Source: Roseivirga spongicola
GTDB lineage: Bacteria > Bacteroidota > Bacteroidia > Cytophagales > Cyclobacteriaceae
Assembly (NCBI RefSeq): GCF_001592965.1
Contig: NZ_LRPC01000028.1
Location: forward strand, 620,001-684,000
Reading direction: 5' to 3'
Length of the DNA: 64,000 bases
A program made the translations under genes and the position numbers. Shown here one piece after another: positions 27,027 to 35,967 of this stretch. Positions within the stretch are counted from its first letter, which is position 1, and every line of letters begins with the position of its first letter. Under the pieces are notes generated by a model. That model saw nothing but the letters and a program-made list of their open reading frames with translations. It searched no databases and was not told the origin of the DNA.

Positions 27027-27980
27027 TTAAAACAATGCCTCAGCAATTCTTCTTACTACTTGGCTCTTACTCATGGTGTAGTAATGAAGGACAGGAACTC
27101 CAGCTTCCATCAATTCTTTTGATTGTTGAATAGCCCACTCAATTCCTACTTCTCTAGCACCAGCATTGTCTTTACACTTGTCTAAAGCATCAACCAAATC
27201 ATCGGGCAAGTCTACATGGAATATACTTGGCAAAATATTCATGTGCTTGAGTGTAGTAATAGGCTTTAAACCTGGAATGATAGGCACATCGATTCCATTC
27301 GACCTACACTTGTCGACAAAATCGAAGTACTTTTTATTGTCGAAGAACATTTGAGTAACAATATAGTCTGCCCCTTTCTCTACTTTCTGTTTCAGGTATT
27401 TCATATCAGACTTCAGGCTAGGAGCCTCAAAATGCTTTTCCGGGTACCCTGCCACTCCAATTGAAAAGTTAGTCGGGTTACGCGTGACTTCTTCATGCAG
27501 GTAAATCCCCTGATTCAGTTCATTCACCTGATCCATCAATTCTGTCGCATAAGAGTGCCCATCTGGATCTGGCTCAAACCGACCTTCTGACTTAATGGCA
27601 TCTCCTCTCAGCACTAAGATATTCTCTACCCCCAAGAAGTCCAGGTCAATCAATGCGTTTTCAGTTTCCTCTTTATTGAAACCACCACAAATGATATGAG
27701 GTACAGGATCTATCCCATACTTATTGAGAATAGCGGCACAAATACCGACTGTTCCAGGTCTCTTTCTGGTTGTCACTTTCTCCAGAAGACCATTTTCACG
27801 CTTCTTATACATGTATTCCTCCCGATGATAGGTAACATCTATAAAAGGAGGTTTGAACTCCATTAGAGGGTCTATTGCATCAAATATGCTCTGTACACTC
27901 TCCCCTTTTACTGGAGGTAGAATCTCAAAGCTAAAGAGCGTTTTTCCTTCTGCGTTTTTAATATGTTCAGTGACTTTCAT
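27027..27980 (-). CDS. metF: methylenetetrahydrofolate reductase
   Basis: 317 residues, normal length. It reduces 5,10-methylene-THF to 5-methyl-THF, the methyl donor for MetH. Seen are FSFEILPPVKGES at the N-terminus (catalytic Glu), the FAD-binding YSYATELM-type segment (GHSYATELMDQVNELNQ), GVAGYPEKHFEAPS and DYIVTQMFFDNKKYF. It lies 37 bp after metH on the same strand, so the SAM-I riboswitch upstream of the metH N-part probably controls it as well. Confidence 0.97.
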   Translation of the reverse strand: MKVTEHIKNAEGKTLFSFEILPPVKGESVQSIFDAIDPLMEFKPPFIDVTYHREEYMYKKRENGLLEKVTTRKRPGTVGICAAILNKYGIDPVPHIICGGFNKEETENALIDLDFLGVENILVLRGDAIKSEGRFEPDPDGHSYATELMDQVNELNQGIYLHEEVTRNPTNFSIGVAGYPEKHFEAPSLKSDMKYLKQKVEKGADYIVTQMFFDNKKYFDFVDKCRSNGIDVPIIPGLKPITTLKHMNILPSIFHVDLPDDLVDALDKCKDNAGAREVGIEWAIQQSKELMEAGVPVLHYYTMSKSQVVRRIAEALF

Positions 27981-28017
27981 TTCTTGGTTAATTAGTGCTT
28001 AGTACTCAGTGCCTAGA

Positions 28018-31000
28018 TTAAACATCGTAAGACAAGTTCGGAGCTAGCCATTTTTCGGCTTCTTCAATAGTCCAGCCCTTGCGTGTGGCATAGCTTTCAA
28101 CTTGGTCTTTTTCTATTTTACCTAAACCGAAGTATTTGGCTTCTTCATGCATAAAATAGAAGCCAGAAACCGAGGCGGCAGGATACATTGCGTATGACTC
28201 CGTTAGGCTAATTCCAGTGTTCTTTTCTACTTCAAGTAAATCGAAAAGAATTCCTTTCTCTGTATGCTCAGGACAGGCTGGGTATCCTGGAGCAGGACGA
28301 ATCCCTTGATAGTTCTCCTTAATCAGAGACTCATTATCGAAAGATTCACTCACGGCATAGGCCCAAAGCTCCTTCCTCACCTTTTCATGCATCAATTCAG
28401 CGAATGCCTCTGCCAAACGATCGGCAACAGCCTTAATCATGATGGAGTTATAATCATCATGGTCCTTCTCGTAAGCCTCTAGCAATGGCTCAATTCCTAT
28501 TCCTGCGGTTACGGCAAAACCTCCAATGTAGTCTTGGCCTTGGCCCTTTGGAGCCACAAAATCTGCTAGAGATAAATTTGGGATACCATTGCCCTTCTTG
28601 CCTTGCTGGCGAAGCATATGGAAAGTTTTGAGCACCTCAGTTCGTGATTCATTGGTATAAACTTCAATGTCGTCTCCGATGGCGTTTGCTGGGTAAAGCC
28701 CAACGACTGCATTCGCAAACAGTAAGTTCTTCTCAATAACTAACTGAATCATTTTTTGTGCATCAGCATATAGCTTCTTCGCTTCTTCACCTATCACTTC
28801 ATCTTCAAGGATTCTTGGGAACTTGCCCTTAAGCATCCATGTACTGAAGAATGGAGTCCAGTCAATGTATTGACTTATTTCTTCAATTGAGTAGTCATTA
28901 AATACCTGATTGCCTAAGACTTGTGGCTTCACAAACTCTTTAGTTGACCAATCGATCTTAACTCTGTTCTCTTGAGCTTCCTTCAGAGAGATATAGTTCT
29001 TGATTACCTTGCGGTTTGCGTGATCTTCTCGAAGCTGGGCGTATTCATCTTTCACTCTCGTGTAGATGTTGTTATAAGTTTCTTTACTAATCAACTCACC
29101 AGCTACGGGCACCGACTTTGAAGCATCTAGAACATGAACCACAGAACCAGAATAAACCGGGTCAATTTTTACAGCGGTGTGAATTCGGCTAGTAGTAGCA
29201 CCACCAATTAGAAGTGGAACTTTCATGCTTCTACGTTCCATTTCCTTGGCAACGTGAACCATCTCATCAAGTGAAGGGGTAATCAGGCCACTTAGACCAA
29301 TACAGTCTACCTTATGCTCTATGGCCGCATCGAGAATCTTATCTGCCGGGACCATTACACCCAGATCGACAATATCGAAGTTGTTGCAAGCCAACACCAC
29401 TCCTACAATGTTCTTACCGATATCATGGACATCACCTTTTACTGTGGCAAGGAGAATCTTCGCAGAACCTTCTTGCCCCCTCTCGTTCTCCCCCAAGGTG
29501 GGAGATGCTTCTTCAACAATCTCCCAAAGTGTATTGGCAATGACTAACTTGGTTCGTTCTAATTGAGAAACTACTTCGCGGTTTGTGAAACGGATTACCT
29601 TAAACCCTTGAGATTCCAACCATTCTGTTCTGAACTGATCATTGTCTTTTACTTCAGGCAATTGATGAATAGAACCATCGATCTCAATCACCAATTTCAA
29701 CTTAAGGCATACGAAATCAGCGATATAGTGACCGATTATATGTTGTCTTCTGAATTCAAAACCATCAATTTGACTATCTCTTAGGTTTGCCCAAAGTATC
29801 CTTTCCGCTTCAGTTTCATTCTTTCGTAACTCGCTTGCAAATTCCTTCAACTTGGTATAAGTATTAGGGTCAGCGGTTTGGAAAGAAGGCGAATCTCCTT
29901 CCCCAGTGGGGAAGGTCGGGATGGGGCTTTCACTCCTTGCAGCTCTCTTTTCAGCCTCCAAATATGGTAACAGATAGGCCACCGCTTTTTTCATTACTCG
30001 GGCGCTTTTAACTACCTGAGGCAGGAACATTTTCCCTGAACCGAATAAGTCGCCAACCACATTCATTCCGTCCATCAATGGCCCTTCAATTACATGCAGT
30101 GGCTTTGGGTATTTCTTTCTGGCCTCTTCCGTATCATCATCAATAAACTCTACTATTCCCTTTACTAGGGCATGCTCAAGCCGTTTTTCAACTGATTCTT
30201 TTCTCCAAGCATCATCTTTTACCAGAGTTTTCCCTACCCCTTTAACGGTTTCAGCAAACTCTAATAATCTTTCTGTGGCATCATCTCTTCTATTCAAGAG
30301 TACATCTTCCACCCTTTCCAATAATTCCTTCGGAATATCATCGTAAACTTCCAACATAGTTGGATTTACAATGCCAACATCCATTCCTTCTTTAATGGCA
30401 TGATATAAAAAAGCCGAATGCATGGCTTCACGAACGGGGTTATTCCCTCTGAATGAGAAAGATACATTACTTACTCCTCCGCTCACATGAGCACCTGGAA
30501 GGTTCTCCCTGATCCATTTGGTTGCCCTAAAGAAGTCTACCGCGTTGTTATTATGCTCTTCTATTCCAGTAGCTACTGGGAATATATTCGGGTCGAAAAT
30601 GATGTCTTCCTTCGGGAAGCCAACCTTATCAACTAGTACATCATAAGACCTTTTACAAATCTCTATTCTTCGCTCATAAGTGTCTGCCTGTCCTTTTTCA
30701 TCGAAGGCCATAACCACAGTAGCAGCACCATATCGCTTAATTTTTTTCGCATGTTCAATAAAAGCTTCTTCACCCTCTTTCAAAGAAATGGAGTTTACCA
30801 CCCCTTTGCCTTGAATGCATTTTAGACCAGCTTCAATGATTTCCCATTTGGAAGAATCTATCATGATTGGAATTCTGGCAATGTCTGGCTCAGCAGCAAT
30901 GAGGTTGAGGAACTTCACCATGGCGGCCTTTCCATCGAGCATACCTTCATCCATGTTGACATCTAGAATTTGTGCTCCACCTTCAACCTGATCACGTGCA

Positions 31001-31155
31001 ATTTCTAACGCTTCATCATACTTCTCTTCCTTAATGAGCCTTGCGAAACGCTTAGAACCCGTTACATTGGTTCGTTCCCCAACATTAACAAAGTTGCTTT
31101 CAGGAGTAACAATCAGTGGCTCTAGGCCGGATAATTTTAGGGTTACTTGGCTCAT
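28018..31155 (-). CDS. metH: methionine synthase, C-terminal polypeptide, with inserted DUF559 domain
   Basis: 1045 residues. Order: folate-binding domain ([19 protein letters not shown] at ~25-43), Cap helical bundle (to ~406), a foreign insert (~409-563), cobalamin-binding Rossmann domain with the cobalt-ligand motif D575-V-H577-D-I-G580, and the SAM-dependent reactivation domain (~730-1045; [15 protein letters not shown]). The homocysteine domain is a separate gene just upstream; its TAA and this ATG overlap by one base (31155). Without the insert the length would be ~890, usual for the split Bacteroidota enzyme. The insert lies in the Cap-Rossmann linker, so both modules can probably still fold. 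No frameshift or stop is present, and the essential motifs are intact. Confidence 0.95.
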   Translation of the reverse strand: MSQVTLKLSGLEPLIVTPESNFVNVGERTNVTGSKRFARLIKEEKYDEALEIARDQVEGGAQILDVNMDEGMLDGKAAMVKFLNLIAAEPDIARIPIMIDSSKWEIIEAGLKCIQGKGVVNSISLKEGEEAFIEHAKKIKRYGAATVVMAFDEKGQADTYERRIEICKRSYDVLVDKVGFPKEDIIFDPNIFPVATGIEEHNNNAVDFFRATKWIRENLPGAHVSGGVSNVSFSFRGNNPVREAMHSAFLYHAIKEGMDVGIVNPTMLEVYDDIPKELLERVEDVLLNRRDDATERLLEFAETVKGVGKTLVKDDAWRKESVEKRLEHALVKGIVEFIDDDTEEARKKYPKPLHVIEGPLMDGMNVVGDLFGSGKMFLPQVVKSARVMKKAVAYLLPYLEAEKRAARSESPIPTFPTGEGDSPSFQTADPNTYTKLKEFASELRKNETEAERILWANLRDSQIDGFEFRRQHIIGHYIADFVCLKLKLVIEIDGSIHQLPEVKDNDQFRTEWLESQGFKVIRFTNREVVSQLERTKLVIANTLWEIVEEASPTLGENERGQEGSAKILLATVKGDVHDIGKNIVGVVLACNNFDIVDLGVMVPADKILDAAIEHKVDCIGLSGLITPSLDEMVHVAKEMERRSMKVPLLIGGATTSRIHTAVKIDPVYSGSVVHVLDASKSVPVAGELISKETYNNIYTRVKDEYAQLREDHANRKVIKNYISLKEAQENRVKIDWSTKEFVKPQVLGNQVFNDYSIEEISQYIDWTPFFSTWMLKGKFPRILEDEVIGEEAKKLYADAQKMIQLVIEKNLLFANAVVGLYPANAIGDDIEVYTNESRTEVLKTFHMLRQQGKKGNGIPNLSLADFVAPKGQGQDYIGGFAVTAGIGIEPLLEAYEKDHDDYNSIMIKAVADRLAEAFAELMHEKVRKELWAYAVSESFDNESLIKENYQGIRPAPGYPACPEHTEKGILFDLLEVEKNTGISLTESYAMYPAASVSGFYFMHEEAKYFGLGKIEKDQVESYATRKGWTIEEAEKWLAPNLSYDV
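29467..29931 (-). mobile_element. in-frame DUF559 endonuclease-domain insert within metH
   Basis: Codons ~409-563 of metH have no counterpart in the family. They encode a DUF559 (Vsr/PD-(D/E)xK-like) domain: [13 protein letters not shown] at ~447-459, [16 protein letters not shown] at 468-483, [12 protein letters not shown] at 487-498 and [12 protein letters not shown] at 517-528. The likely catalytic residues (D480, E491, D493, H497) are all present. Flanking tracts ([16 protein letters not shown] before, [13 protein letters not shown] after) are translated palindromes. DNA at 29897-29915 is CCTTCCCC-AGT-GGGGAAGG and at 29485-29503 TCTCCC-N7-GGGAGA. This fits a palindrome-bounded mobile unit that kept the host frame. 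Confidence 0.85.
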
Positions 31156-32165
31156 TAAATTGTAGCTAAATTTTTAATTGATCTTGGTGAATGCTTCGCA
31201 GCTTCTTGCGCAATGAGGCGAATGTGATCTGGTGTGGTTCCGCAACAGCCTCCAACTATATTTAAGAAACCAGACTTGAGAAAATCGCTGATTTGAGCCG
31301 CCATTTCTTCTGGTGTCTCATCATACTGGCCGAACTCATTAGGTAAGCCTGCATTCGGGTGCGCACTGGTATGAAATGGAGCTTTGTCTGAAAGCGTTTC
31401 CAAATAAGGTCTCAGCTGGGCAGCACCTAAGGCACAATTCAGCCCAATAGAAAGAATTGGTATATGAGAAACAGAAATTAGGAAAGCCTCGGTGGTTTGA
31501 CCAGAAAGCGTTCTTCCGCTGGCATCGGTAATGGTTCCAGAAACCATAATAGGAAGCTTAAAGCCTTTTACTTCAAATACATTCTCTATGGCAAAGAGAG
31601 CAGCCTTAGCATTTAGAGTATCGAAAACGGTTTCTACCAAAAGCATATCTACACCACCTTCAATTAAGGCTATAACCTGTTGCTCATAAGCCTCAACTAA
31701 TTCGTCAAAGGTTATGGCTCGAAAACCAGGGTCGTTTACATCTGGAGAAATAGACGCTGTGCGATTGGTTGGGCCAATTGAACCAGCAACAAATCGTGGT
31801 TTCTCAGGTTCACTAGCGGTTATTTGGTCTGCTACTTCCCTGGCAATCTTAGCCGATTGAAAGTTGATATCATAGACAGCATCTTCTAAGCTATAATCTG
31901 CTTGAGCAATTGTAGTACCGCTAAATGTATTGGTTTCAACAATATCTGCCCCAGACTCAAAATAAAGCCTGTGAATATCTTTGATAATATCTGGTCTAGT
32001 GATGGAAAGTAGATCGTTATTTCCCTTCAACGGATGCTGATGATCCTTGAACCTTTCTCCTCTAAAATCTTCTTCAGTAAGCGGATGCCGCTGAATCATA
32101 GTGCCCATAGCACCATCTAAAACCAAGATTCTTTGCTTAAGTATTTCTTCTATGTTGTAAGCCAT
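31155..32165 (-). CDS. metH: methionine synthase, homocysteine-binding polypeptide
   Basis: 336 residues from the ATG at 32165 ([25 protein letters not shown]). The ATG at 32213 lies within the P1 stem of the SAM riboswitch and is unlikely as start. It is the N-terminal module of MetH as its own polypeptide: it binds homocysteine through a zinc held by three cysteines, visible in [12 protein letters not shown] and [12 protein letters not shown]. It works with the following gene product, which carries folate, cobalamin and reactivation domains. Stop and next start overlap by one base, ensuring coupled synthesis. Splitting at this point is common in Bacteroidota. Confidence 0.95.
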   Translation of the reverse strand: MAYNIEEILKQRILVLDGAMGTMIQRHPLTEEDFRGERFKDHQHPLKGNNDLLSITRPDIIKDIHRLYFESGADIVETNTFSGTTIAQADYSLEDAVYDINFQSAKIAREVADQITASEPEKPRFVAGSIGPTNRTASISPDVNDPGFRAITFDELVEAYEQQVIALIEGGVDMLLVETVFDTLNAKAALFAIENVFEVKGFKLPIMVSGTITDASGRTLSGQTTEAFLISVSHIPILSIGLNCALGAAQLRPYLETLSDKAPFHTSAHPNAGLPNEFGQYDETPEEMAAQISDFLKSGFLNIVGGCCGTTPDHIRLIAQEAAKHSPRSIKNLATI

Positions 32166-32208
32166 GCTTCTGCGTTTTGACTTACCTAGAAATGCTGGAG
32201 GGGTTATT

Positions 32209-32309
32209 CTCATCTTTTCTCCGAAAGCTCGGAGCTAGGAATTAGCACCAGGTATTACCCAGGTTGCTAAGACATCTTCGGGCCTAGTCCCTCCGTCTTT
32301 CTTGATAAG
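32209..32309 (-). ncRNA. SAM-I (S-box) riboswitch
   Basis: On the minus strand the region reads as a canonical S-box: P1 strand CTTATC (32309-32304), the core GGAGGGACTAGGCCC, GATG..., AGCAACC, GGTGCTAATTCC, and closing P1 strand GATGAG (32214-32209). It binds S-adenosylmethionine and shuts off methionine synthesis genes. Directly downstream are metH (two genes) and metF. The conserved GGAGGG (32294-32289) could alternatively pair with CCCCTCC at 32203-32197 just before the true start, a possible switch of expression. No intrinsic terminator was seen, so translational control is plausible. Confidence 0.93.
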
Positions 32310-32314
32310 TTCTG

Positions 32315-32322
32315 CAAAGTAA
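32315..32322 (-). promoter_or_regulatory. -7-like element TTACTTTG upstream of the riboswitch
   Basis: The minus strand reads TTACTTTG, one mismatch from TAnnTTTG, placed so that transcription would start close to the 5' end of the riboswitch P1 stem. The -33 box is not clear. Confidence 0.4.
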
Positions 32323-32365
32323 GCGATTCTTTAAATAATAAACAGTCGAATAATTAATAATTCGC

Positions 32366-33097
32366 TTATCGAAATATTCTGAATAGCACTTTAATATTTA
32401 AGTCGGCTGCGGGAATTACTGACTGGCCACCATCTTCTTCCAGATTGTAACCATACTGATGCTCATAGTCTTCAGGCTTACGGTCATCGGCAATAACCCG
32501 CCATTTCATAAGTCCTAGACCTACCGAACAATCTAAAAATACAGGGCCAGCCACGGGAGTTATAAATCCTAAATGAAGCCTACCTCCCCAACGATTTTGC
32601 GTTAATCCATAAACGGTTTCGCTGTAATATGAACAAGCAGCCCCACAAGATAATTTGTAGGTTCTTTCTCTATCATGATTTATCTGATTGTAGAAAAATT
32701 CAACCCCGAGGTAAGGCTGAAAAGTCTCATCACGGCCATCAGAATCAAAGATCGAAGCTACGGCTCCCTTCTTTAAGTCAGCTTTATTCATATATAATTT
32801 AAGCATCAATGACGACTTAAAACCCGATTTATTGAAGTAATAGGTTTGGTCATAATCATAGACATCTCTATCTATGAGTCTCCCATATCGGCCTTCCAGA
32901 CTTAATGATTCATTCAGCATCAGTTCGGCACCAAAAAGATGTGATGGAAAATGGCCAACTAAGTGAGATGGAAAGTACTTTATAGAAAAACTGGGGAAGT
33001 TAGAGGAAGTTGAATCTGGCTGTTCTTGTACGTACTGTGCTCTTAGGTTCAAACTAAAAAGCAGGGAGAAATACAGGGAGAATAAATATTTCATCAT
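32366..33097 (-). CDS. hypothetical outer-membrane beta-barrel-like protein
   Basis: 243 residues with a signal peptide (MMKYLFSLYFSLLFSLNLRAQ). The body alternates short amphipathic strands (FGAELMLNESLSLEGRYGRLI, GFKSSLMLKLYMN, YLGVEFFYNQ) and ends in IKVLFRIFR, an aromatic C-terminus common in outer-membrane barrels. It is last in a three-gene operon with two LVIVD lipoproteins; its ATG overlaps the previous stop by 4 bases. Function unknown. Confidence 0.6.
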   Translation of the reverse strand: MMKYLFSLYFSLLFSLNLRAQYVQEQPDSTSSNFPSFSIKYFPSHLVGHFPSHLFGAELMLNESLSLEGRYGRLIDRDVYDYDQTYYFNKSGFKSSLMLKLYMNKADLKKGAVASIFDSDGRDETFQPYLGVEFFYNQINHDRERTYKLSCGAACSYYSETVYGLTQNRWGGRLHLGFITPVAGPVFLDCSVGLGLMKWRVIADDRKPEDYEHQYGYNLEEDGGQSVIPAADLNIKVLFRIFR

Positions 33098-33843
33098 TCC
33101 ACTTTGGCCAAAACAGTAAGTACTCCAGAGGCAGTGTAGCTCATATTGTAAATATTCTTATCGGTTCTCACAATCAGATAACCTTGCGTATGGATAAGAT
33201 CTAAAGGCGTTTCTCCTGTAAACTCTAAAAAACCTTTAGTCAATATGTTTTGAGGATCGCTGATGTCATGCATAGCCACCCCACCCCTTTCGCAAACAAA
33301 AAGATTTTGCTCATTTACTGTCAGTCCGTAAGGTGCTTCAGTCTGATAGCTTTTTATCAGTTGAGGGTTCTCGATATTCGATATATCTATTACATCTAAC
33401 ACCTCATCTGAATTAAACCGACAGCCAGTATTTCTGAGGGTAGAAAATGCGATTCCGTTAGCAGCCACAACTGGATCACATGCCGTAATATGCCTGTACG
33501 AGGAAAGTAGGTCTAGCTTGTTATCGCCATCAAAGCCAAGAAAGTAAACCTGATCATTACTACCTATAAATACCTTATCTCCATAAGGAAAAATTGTCTC
33601 TAAGTTGGAAGCAAAAAAAGGCAACTCCCTCACAAGTACTAAATCACCGTCAGCGCCAATAAAATATTGAATTACACTCCCCGATTGAAGTACCAAAAGA
33701 TTATCTCCAACAATAGTAAATTTTGCCAAAGAACCACCAGTGCCCGTTCCACCTAAACTCGGATTAAAATCGTTGCTGTCAGATTCGCAAGCGAATACCA
33801 AAACAACCCAAACCAGGAACAAGATCCTTTTTATCTGTAGCAT
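33094..33843 (-). CDS. LVIVD-repeat-like lipoprotein
   Basis: 249 residues with a lipobox (VVLVFAC, Cys19). The body has beta-propeller-like repeats; LDVIDISNIENPQLIKSY matches the LVIVD repeat pattern (vDvsnPxxp). Such surface lipoproteins are of unknown function in Bacteroidota. It overlaps the upstream lipoprotein gene by 13 bases and the downstream barrel gene by 4, so the three are one unit. Confidence 0.7.
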   Translation of the reverse strand: MLQIKRILFLVWVVLVFACESDSNDFNPSLGGTGTGGSLAKFTIVGDNLLVLQSGSVIQYFIGADGDLVLVRELPFFASNLETIFPYGDKVFIGSNDQVYFLGFDGDNKLDLLSSYRHITACDPVVAANGIAFSTLRNTGCRFNSDEVLDVIDISNIENPQLIKSYQTEAPYGLTVNEQNLFVCERGGVAMHDISDPQNILTKGFLEFTGETPLDLIHTQGYLIVRTDKNIYNMSYTASGVLTVLAKVE

Positions 33844-34373
33844 TTCGGACTGTTTATAGTGGTGAGCTGCCAGCCTATTACCTGGCCCCTACTAGGATCT
33901 ACACACTCAAAATAATAACCGCTTACTGGAGGTACAGGCACCTCATATGAGTTACCATTGAGCACGTCTTCATGTTTGGCTATGATGTTGAAATTTTGAA
34001 TATCATTCACATCAATCACCAGTAAAGAATTAAACTGATTTATATAGAGCACCCCATCTTTGAGTGCCATATTTTCAGAACCACGCACTTTTAAAAAACC
34101 TAGGTTTTGCGGAGAGCTGATATCAGAATTATCAATTATGTGCAACCCCTCACCTATTTCGTTAATCAATAAAAGCTCACCCTTCACATAAATTTGACCA
34201 GGGTTGTCTATGCTTCTAGCACCTTGAAGCTCAACCGTATTATTGGAGTCTGATGCATATATTGGTTTGTACCCTTCGATATCCGAATCGGGAAATTCTG
34301 GAGGCGGTTCAAAGCAGCCCAACAAGGCAAAGACAGTAAGAAGGAATAGAAAACACTTGGTGCGCATTATCAA
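33831..34373 (-). CDS. short LVIVD-repeat lipoprotein
   Basis: 180 residues, signal peptide with lipobox (FALLGC, Cys20). LHIIDNSDISSPQNLGFLKV and LLVIDVNDIQNFNIIAKH are two LVIVD-type repeats, about half the number of the next gene's product. It is the first gene of the three-gene envelope operon. Its C-terminus ends in a Cys-containing tail (INSPKCYR). Possibly a duplicated and shortened relative of its neighbour. Confidence 0.68.
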   Translation of the reverse strand: MIMRTKCFLFLLTVFALLGCFEPPPEFPDSDIEGYKPIYASDSNNTVELQGARSIDNPGQIYVKGELLLINEIGEGLHIIDNSDISSPQNLGFLKVRGSENMALKDGVLYINQFNSLLVIDVNDIQNFNIIAKHEDVLNGNSYEVPVPPVSGYYFECVDPSRGQVIGWQLTTINSPKCYR

Positions 34374-34498
34374 ATAAAATGAAACAGTAGTGCAAAAACA
34401 ACAGCGTGTTGTTAAGTATTTATTACATGTATTTCTGTCACTCTATAAAAAGATCTAGGGAGTATCGGAATGCAGATATTTGCTATTAAATTCGAATA

Positions 34499-35401
34499 AT
34501 GAAGCTTGCCGCTATCGACATAGGATCCAATGCCATTCGCTTTCAGGTCACACATGTGATGACTTATGAAGGCCAGCACTATTTTAAACGGTTAGAATAT
34601 GTCCGTTTTCCACTGCGCCTCGGTCAAGACGTATTCAAGCTCAAGAAGATTGGTGAAAAGTCTGAAGATAAGTTTATCAGGCTTATGAATGCCTTTAAGC
34701 TATTAATAGACTTGTATGAGGTAGATCAGTACTATGCGTGTGCCACATCTGCCATGCGCGAAGCGGCCAATGGAAGAGAGATTACTAAAAAGGTGAAAGA
34801 GCTTTTAGGCTTAAAAATCAACATTATTAGTGGTGAAAGAGAGGCTGAGCTGATTAACCGAGTGGTAATGGAAAAACTAGGCAAAGGCACCTTTCTACAT
34901 GTAGATGTTGGTGGTGGAAGTACAGAACTCAACCTAATTAAAGATGGTATAAAAATAGAGTCTGAATCTTTTAAAATTGGCTCGGTTAGAACCATTGAAA
35001 ATGATTCTCCTAAAGGAGTATTAAAACGAATGAGTCAATGGATTGAAGCACAGGTTAAGGGTGCTAAAACAGCCATTACCGCCATCGGGACTGGTGGGAA
35101 CATCAATAAAATCTATGAGCTTTCTGGTGCTAAAACAAAGACAAGGCTCATGAGAATTGAGTCGATATTGGAAGTGCAAGAGCATTTGGCAAGCCATACT
35201 TTAGACGAACGGATCTTCAAGTTACACCTGAATCCTGACAGGGCTGATGTGATCTTACCCGCCTCAGACATTTATTTGCACGCGATGAAGTCGGCCAATA
35301 TTCAACGAATATTGGTACCAGATGTGGGTTTGAAAGATGGGATTATGCACATGCTTTTTGAGAAACACGTGAGGCAAAGTGTAATTCGGCTGAACGATTG
35401 A
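34499..35401 (+). CDS. Ppx/GppA family phosphatase (exopolyphosphatase-like)
   Basis: 300 residues, the short two-domain form without the C-terminal HD domain. The ASKHA-fold phosphate loops are visible in AAIDIGSNAIRFQV and LHVDVGGGSTELNLI, and a catalytic Glu region in SGEREAELINRVV. It may hydrolyse polyphosphate or the 5'-phosphate of pppGpp; the two cannot be separated by sequence. It is divergent from the lipoprotein operon and stands alone. Confidence 0.9.
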   Translation: MKLAAIDIGSNAIRFQVTHVMTYEGQHYFKRLEYVRFPLRLGQDVFKLKKIGEKSEDKFIRLMNAFKLLIDLYEVDQYYACATSAMREAANGREITKKVKELLGLKINIISGEREAELINRVVMEKLGKGTFLHVDVGGGSTELNLIKDGIKIESESFKIGSVRTIENDSPKGVLKRMSQWIEAQVKGAKTAITAIGTGGNINKIYELSGAKTKTRLMRIESILEVQEHLASHTLDERIFKLHLNPDRADVILPASDIYLHAMKSANIQRILVPDVGLKDGIMHMLFEKHVRQSVIRLND

Positions 35402-35520
35402 TTGTTAGTCTAAAATCAGTATCCGCTACGTTTCGTAGGCGTTTCAGTATATGCCATCATTCACCCGTTCGATTTCATGTAAAGAGTTGAGCGGATTTCT
35501 TACTTGTCAAGGAAGCATTT

Positions 35521-35967
35521 TCAGCTTTGATTGAGGGTATCTAATTGGTTAAGTAACTCTTTCCAACTCAAGTCAGCGCAAGTTTTGCGCTCTGGAAATT
35601 CTCTCGCTGCCGCAAACGCCAAGAGGTTCTCATCATCAGTCAGTTCTTCCGGTTGTTTGTCAGAATCGGCATCTACTAATTCTAAGAACAACTCTACTTT
35701 TTGCCTTACTGTATCTAGCTCTACACCCTGTAAATGTTCGCACAACACAGCTGCTGAAGCCCTTGAAATAGAACAACCAGAACCACTGTATTTCAAGCAT
35801 TTAAAACTGTTGTCCTCAATCAATATTTGCAAATCGAATTGATCGCCACACATTGGGTTGTATGCCCTAAATTCTAAACTGAAATCATTCAATTTCCCTA
35901 CATATTTATCTTCTCTGGACTTCTGGAGAATAACCGTTTGATACAGAGATTTCAGTCTTTCGTTCAT
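35521..35967 (-). CDS. sufU: iron-sulfur cluster assembly sulfur-transfer protein SufU
   Basis: 148 residues. Conserved cysteines are in NPMCGD (C40, with D42), GSGCSISRASAA (C65) and RKTCADLSW (C130), the SufU signature that binds zinc and accepts sulfur from SufS. It is IscU-like rather than SufE-like, which lacks this pattern. Its ATG overlaps the sufS stop by 4 bases (ATGA), so SufS and SufU are co-produced. The SufBCD scaffold genes are not nearby. Confidence 0.9.
   Translation of the reverse strand: MNERLKSLYQTVILQKSREDKYVGKLNDFSLEFRAYNPMCGDQFDLQILIEDNSFKCLKYSGSGCSISRASAAVLCEHLQGVELDTVRQKVELFLELVDADSDKQPEELTDDENLLAFAAAREFPERKTCADLSWKELLNQLDTLNQS

Noticed and set aside
29467-29931. metH insert as an intein
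   Set aside because: No Cys/Ser at the first residue, no terminal His-Asn, no LAGLIDADG or HNH blocks; the domain is DUF559 and the ends are palindrome-derived.
32166-32213. ATG at 32213 as start of the metH N-part
   Set aside because: It lies inside the closing P1 strand of the SAM-I riboswitch, and the 16 added residues do not fit the family; 32165 is a better start.
35521-35967. SufE annotation
   Set aside because: The three-cysteine pattern PMCGD / GSGCSIS / RKTCADL is that of SufU.
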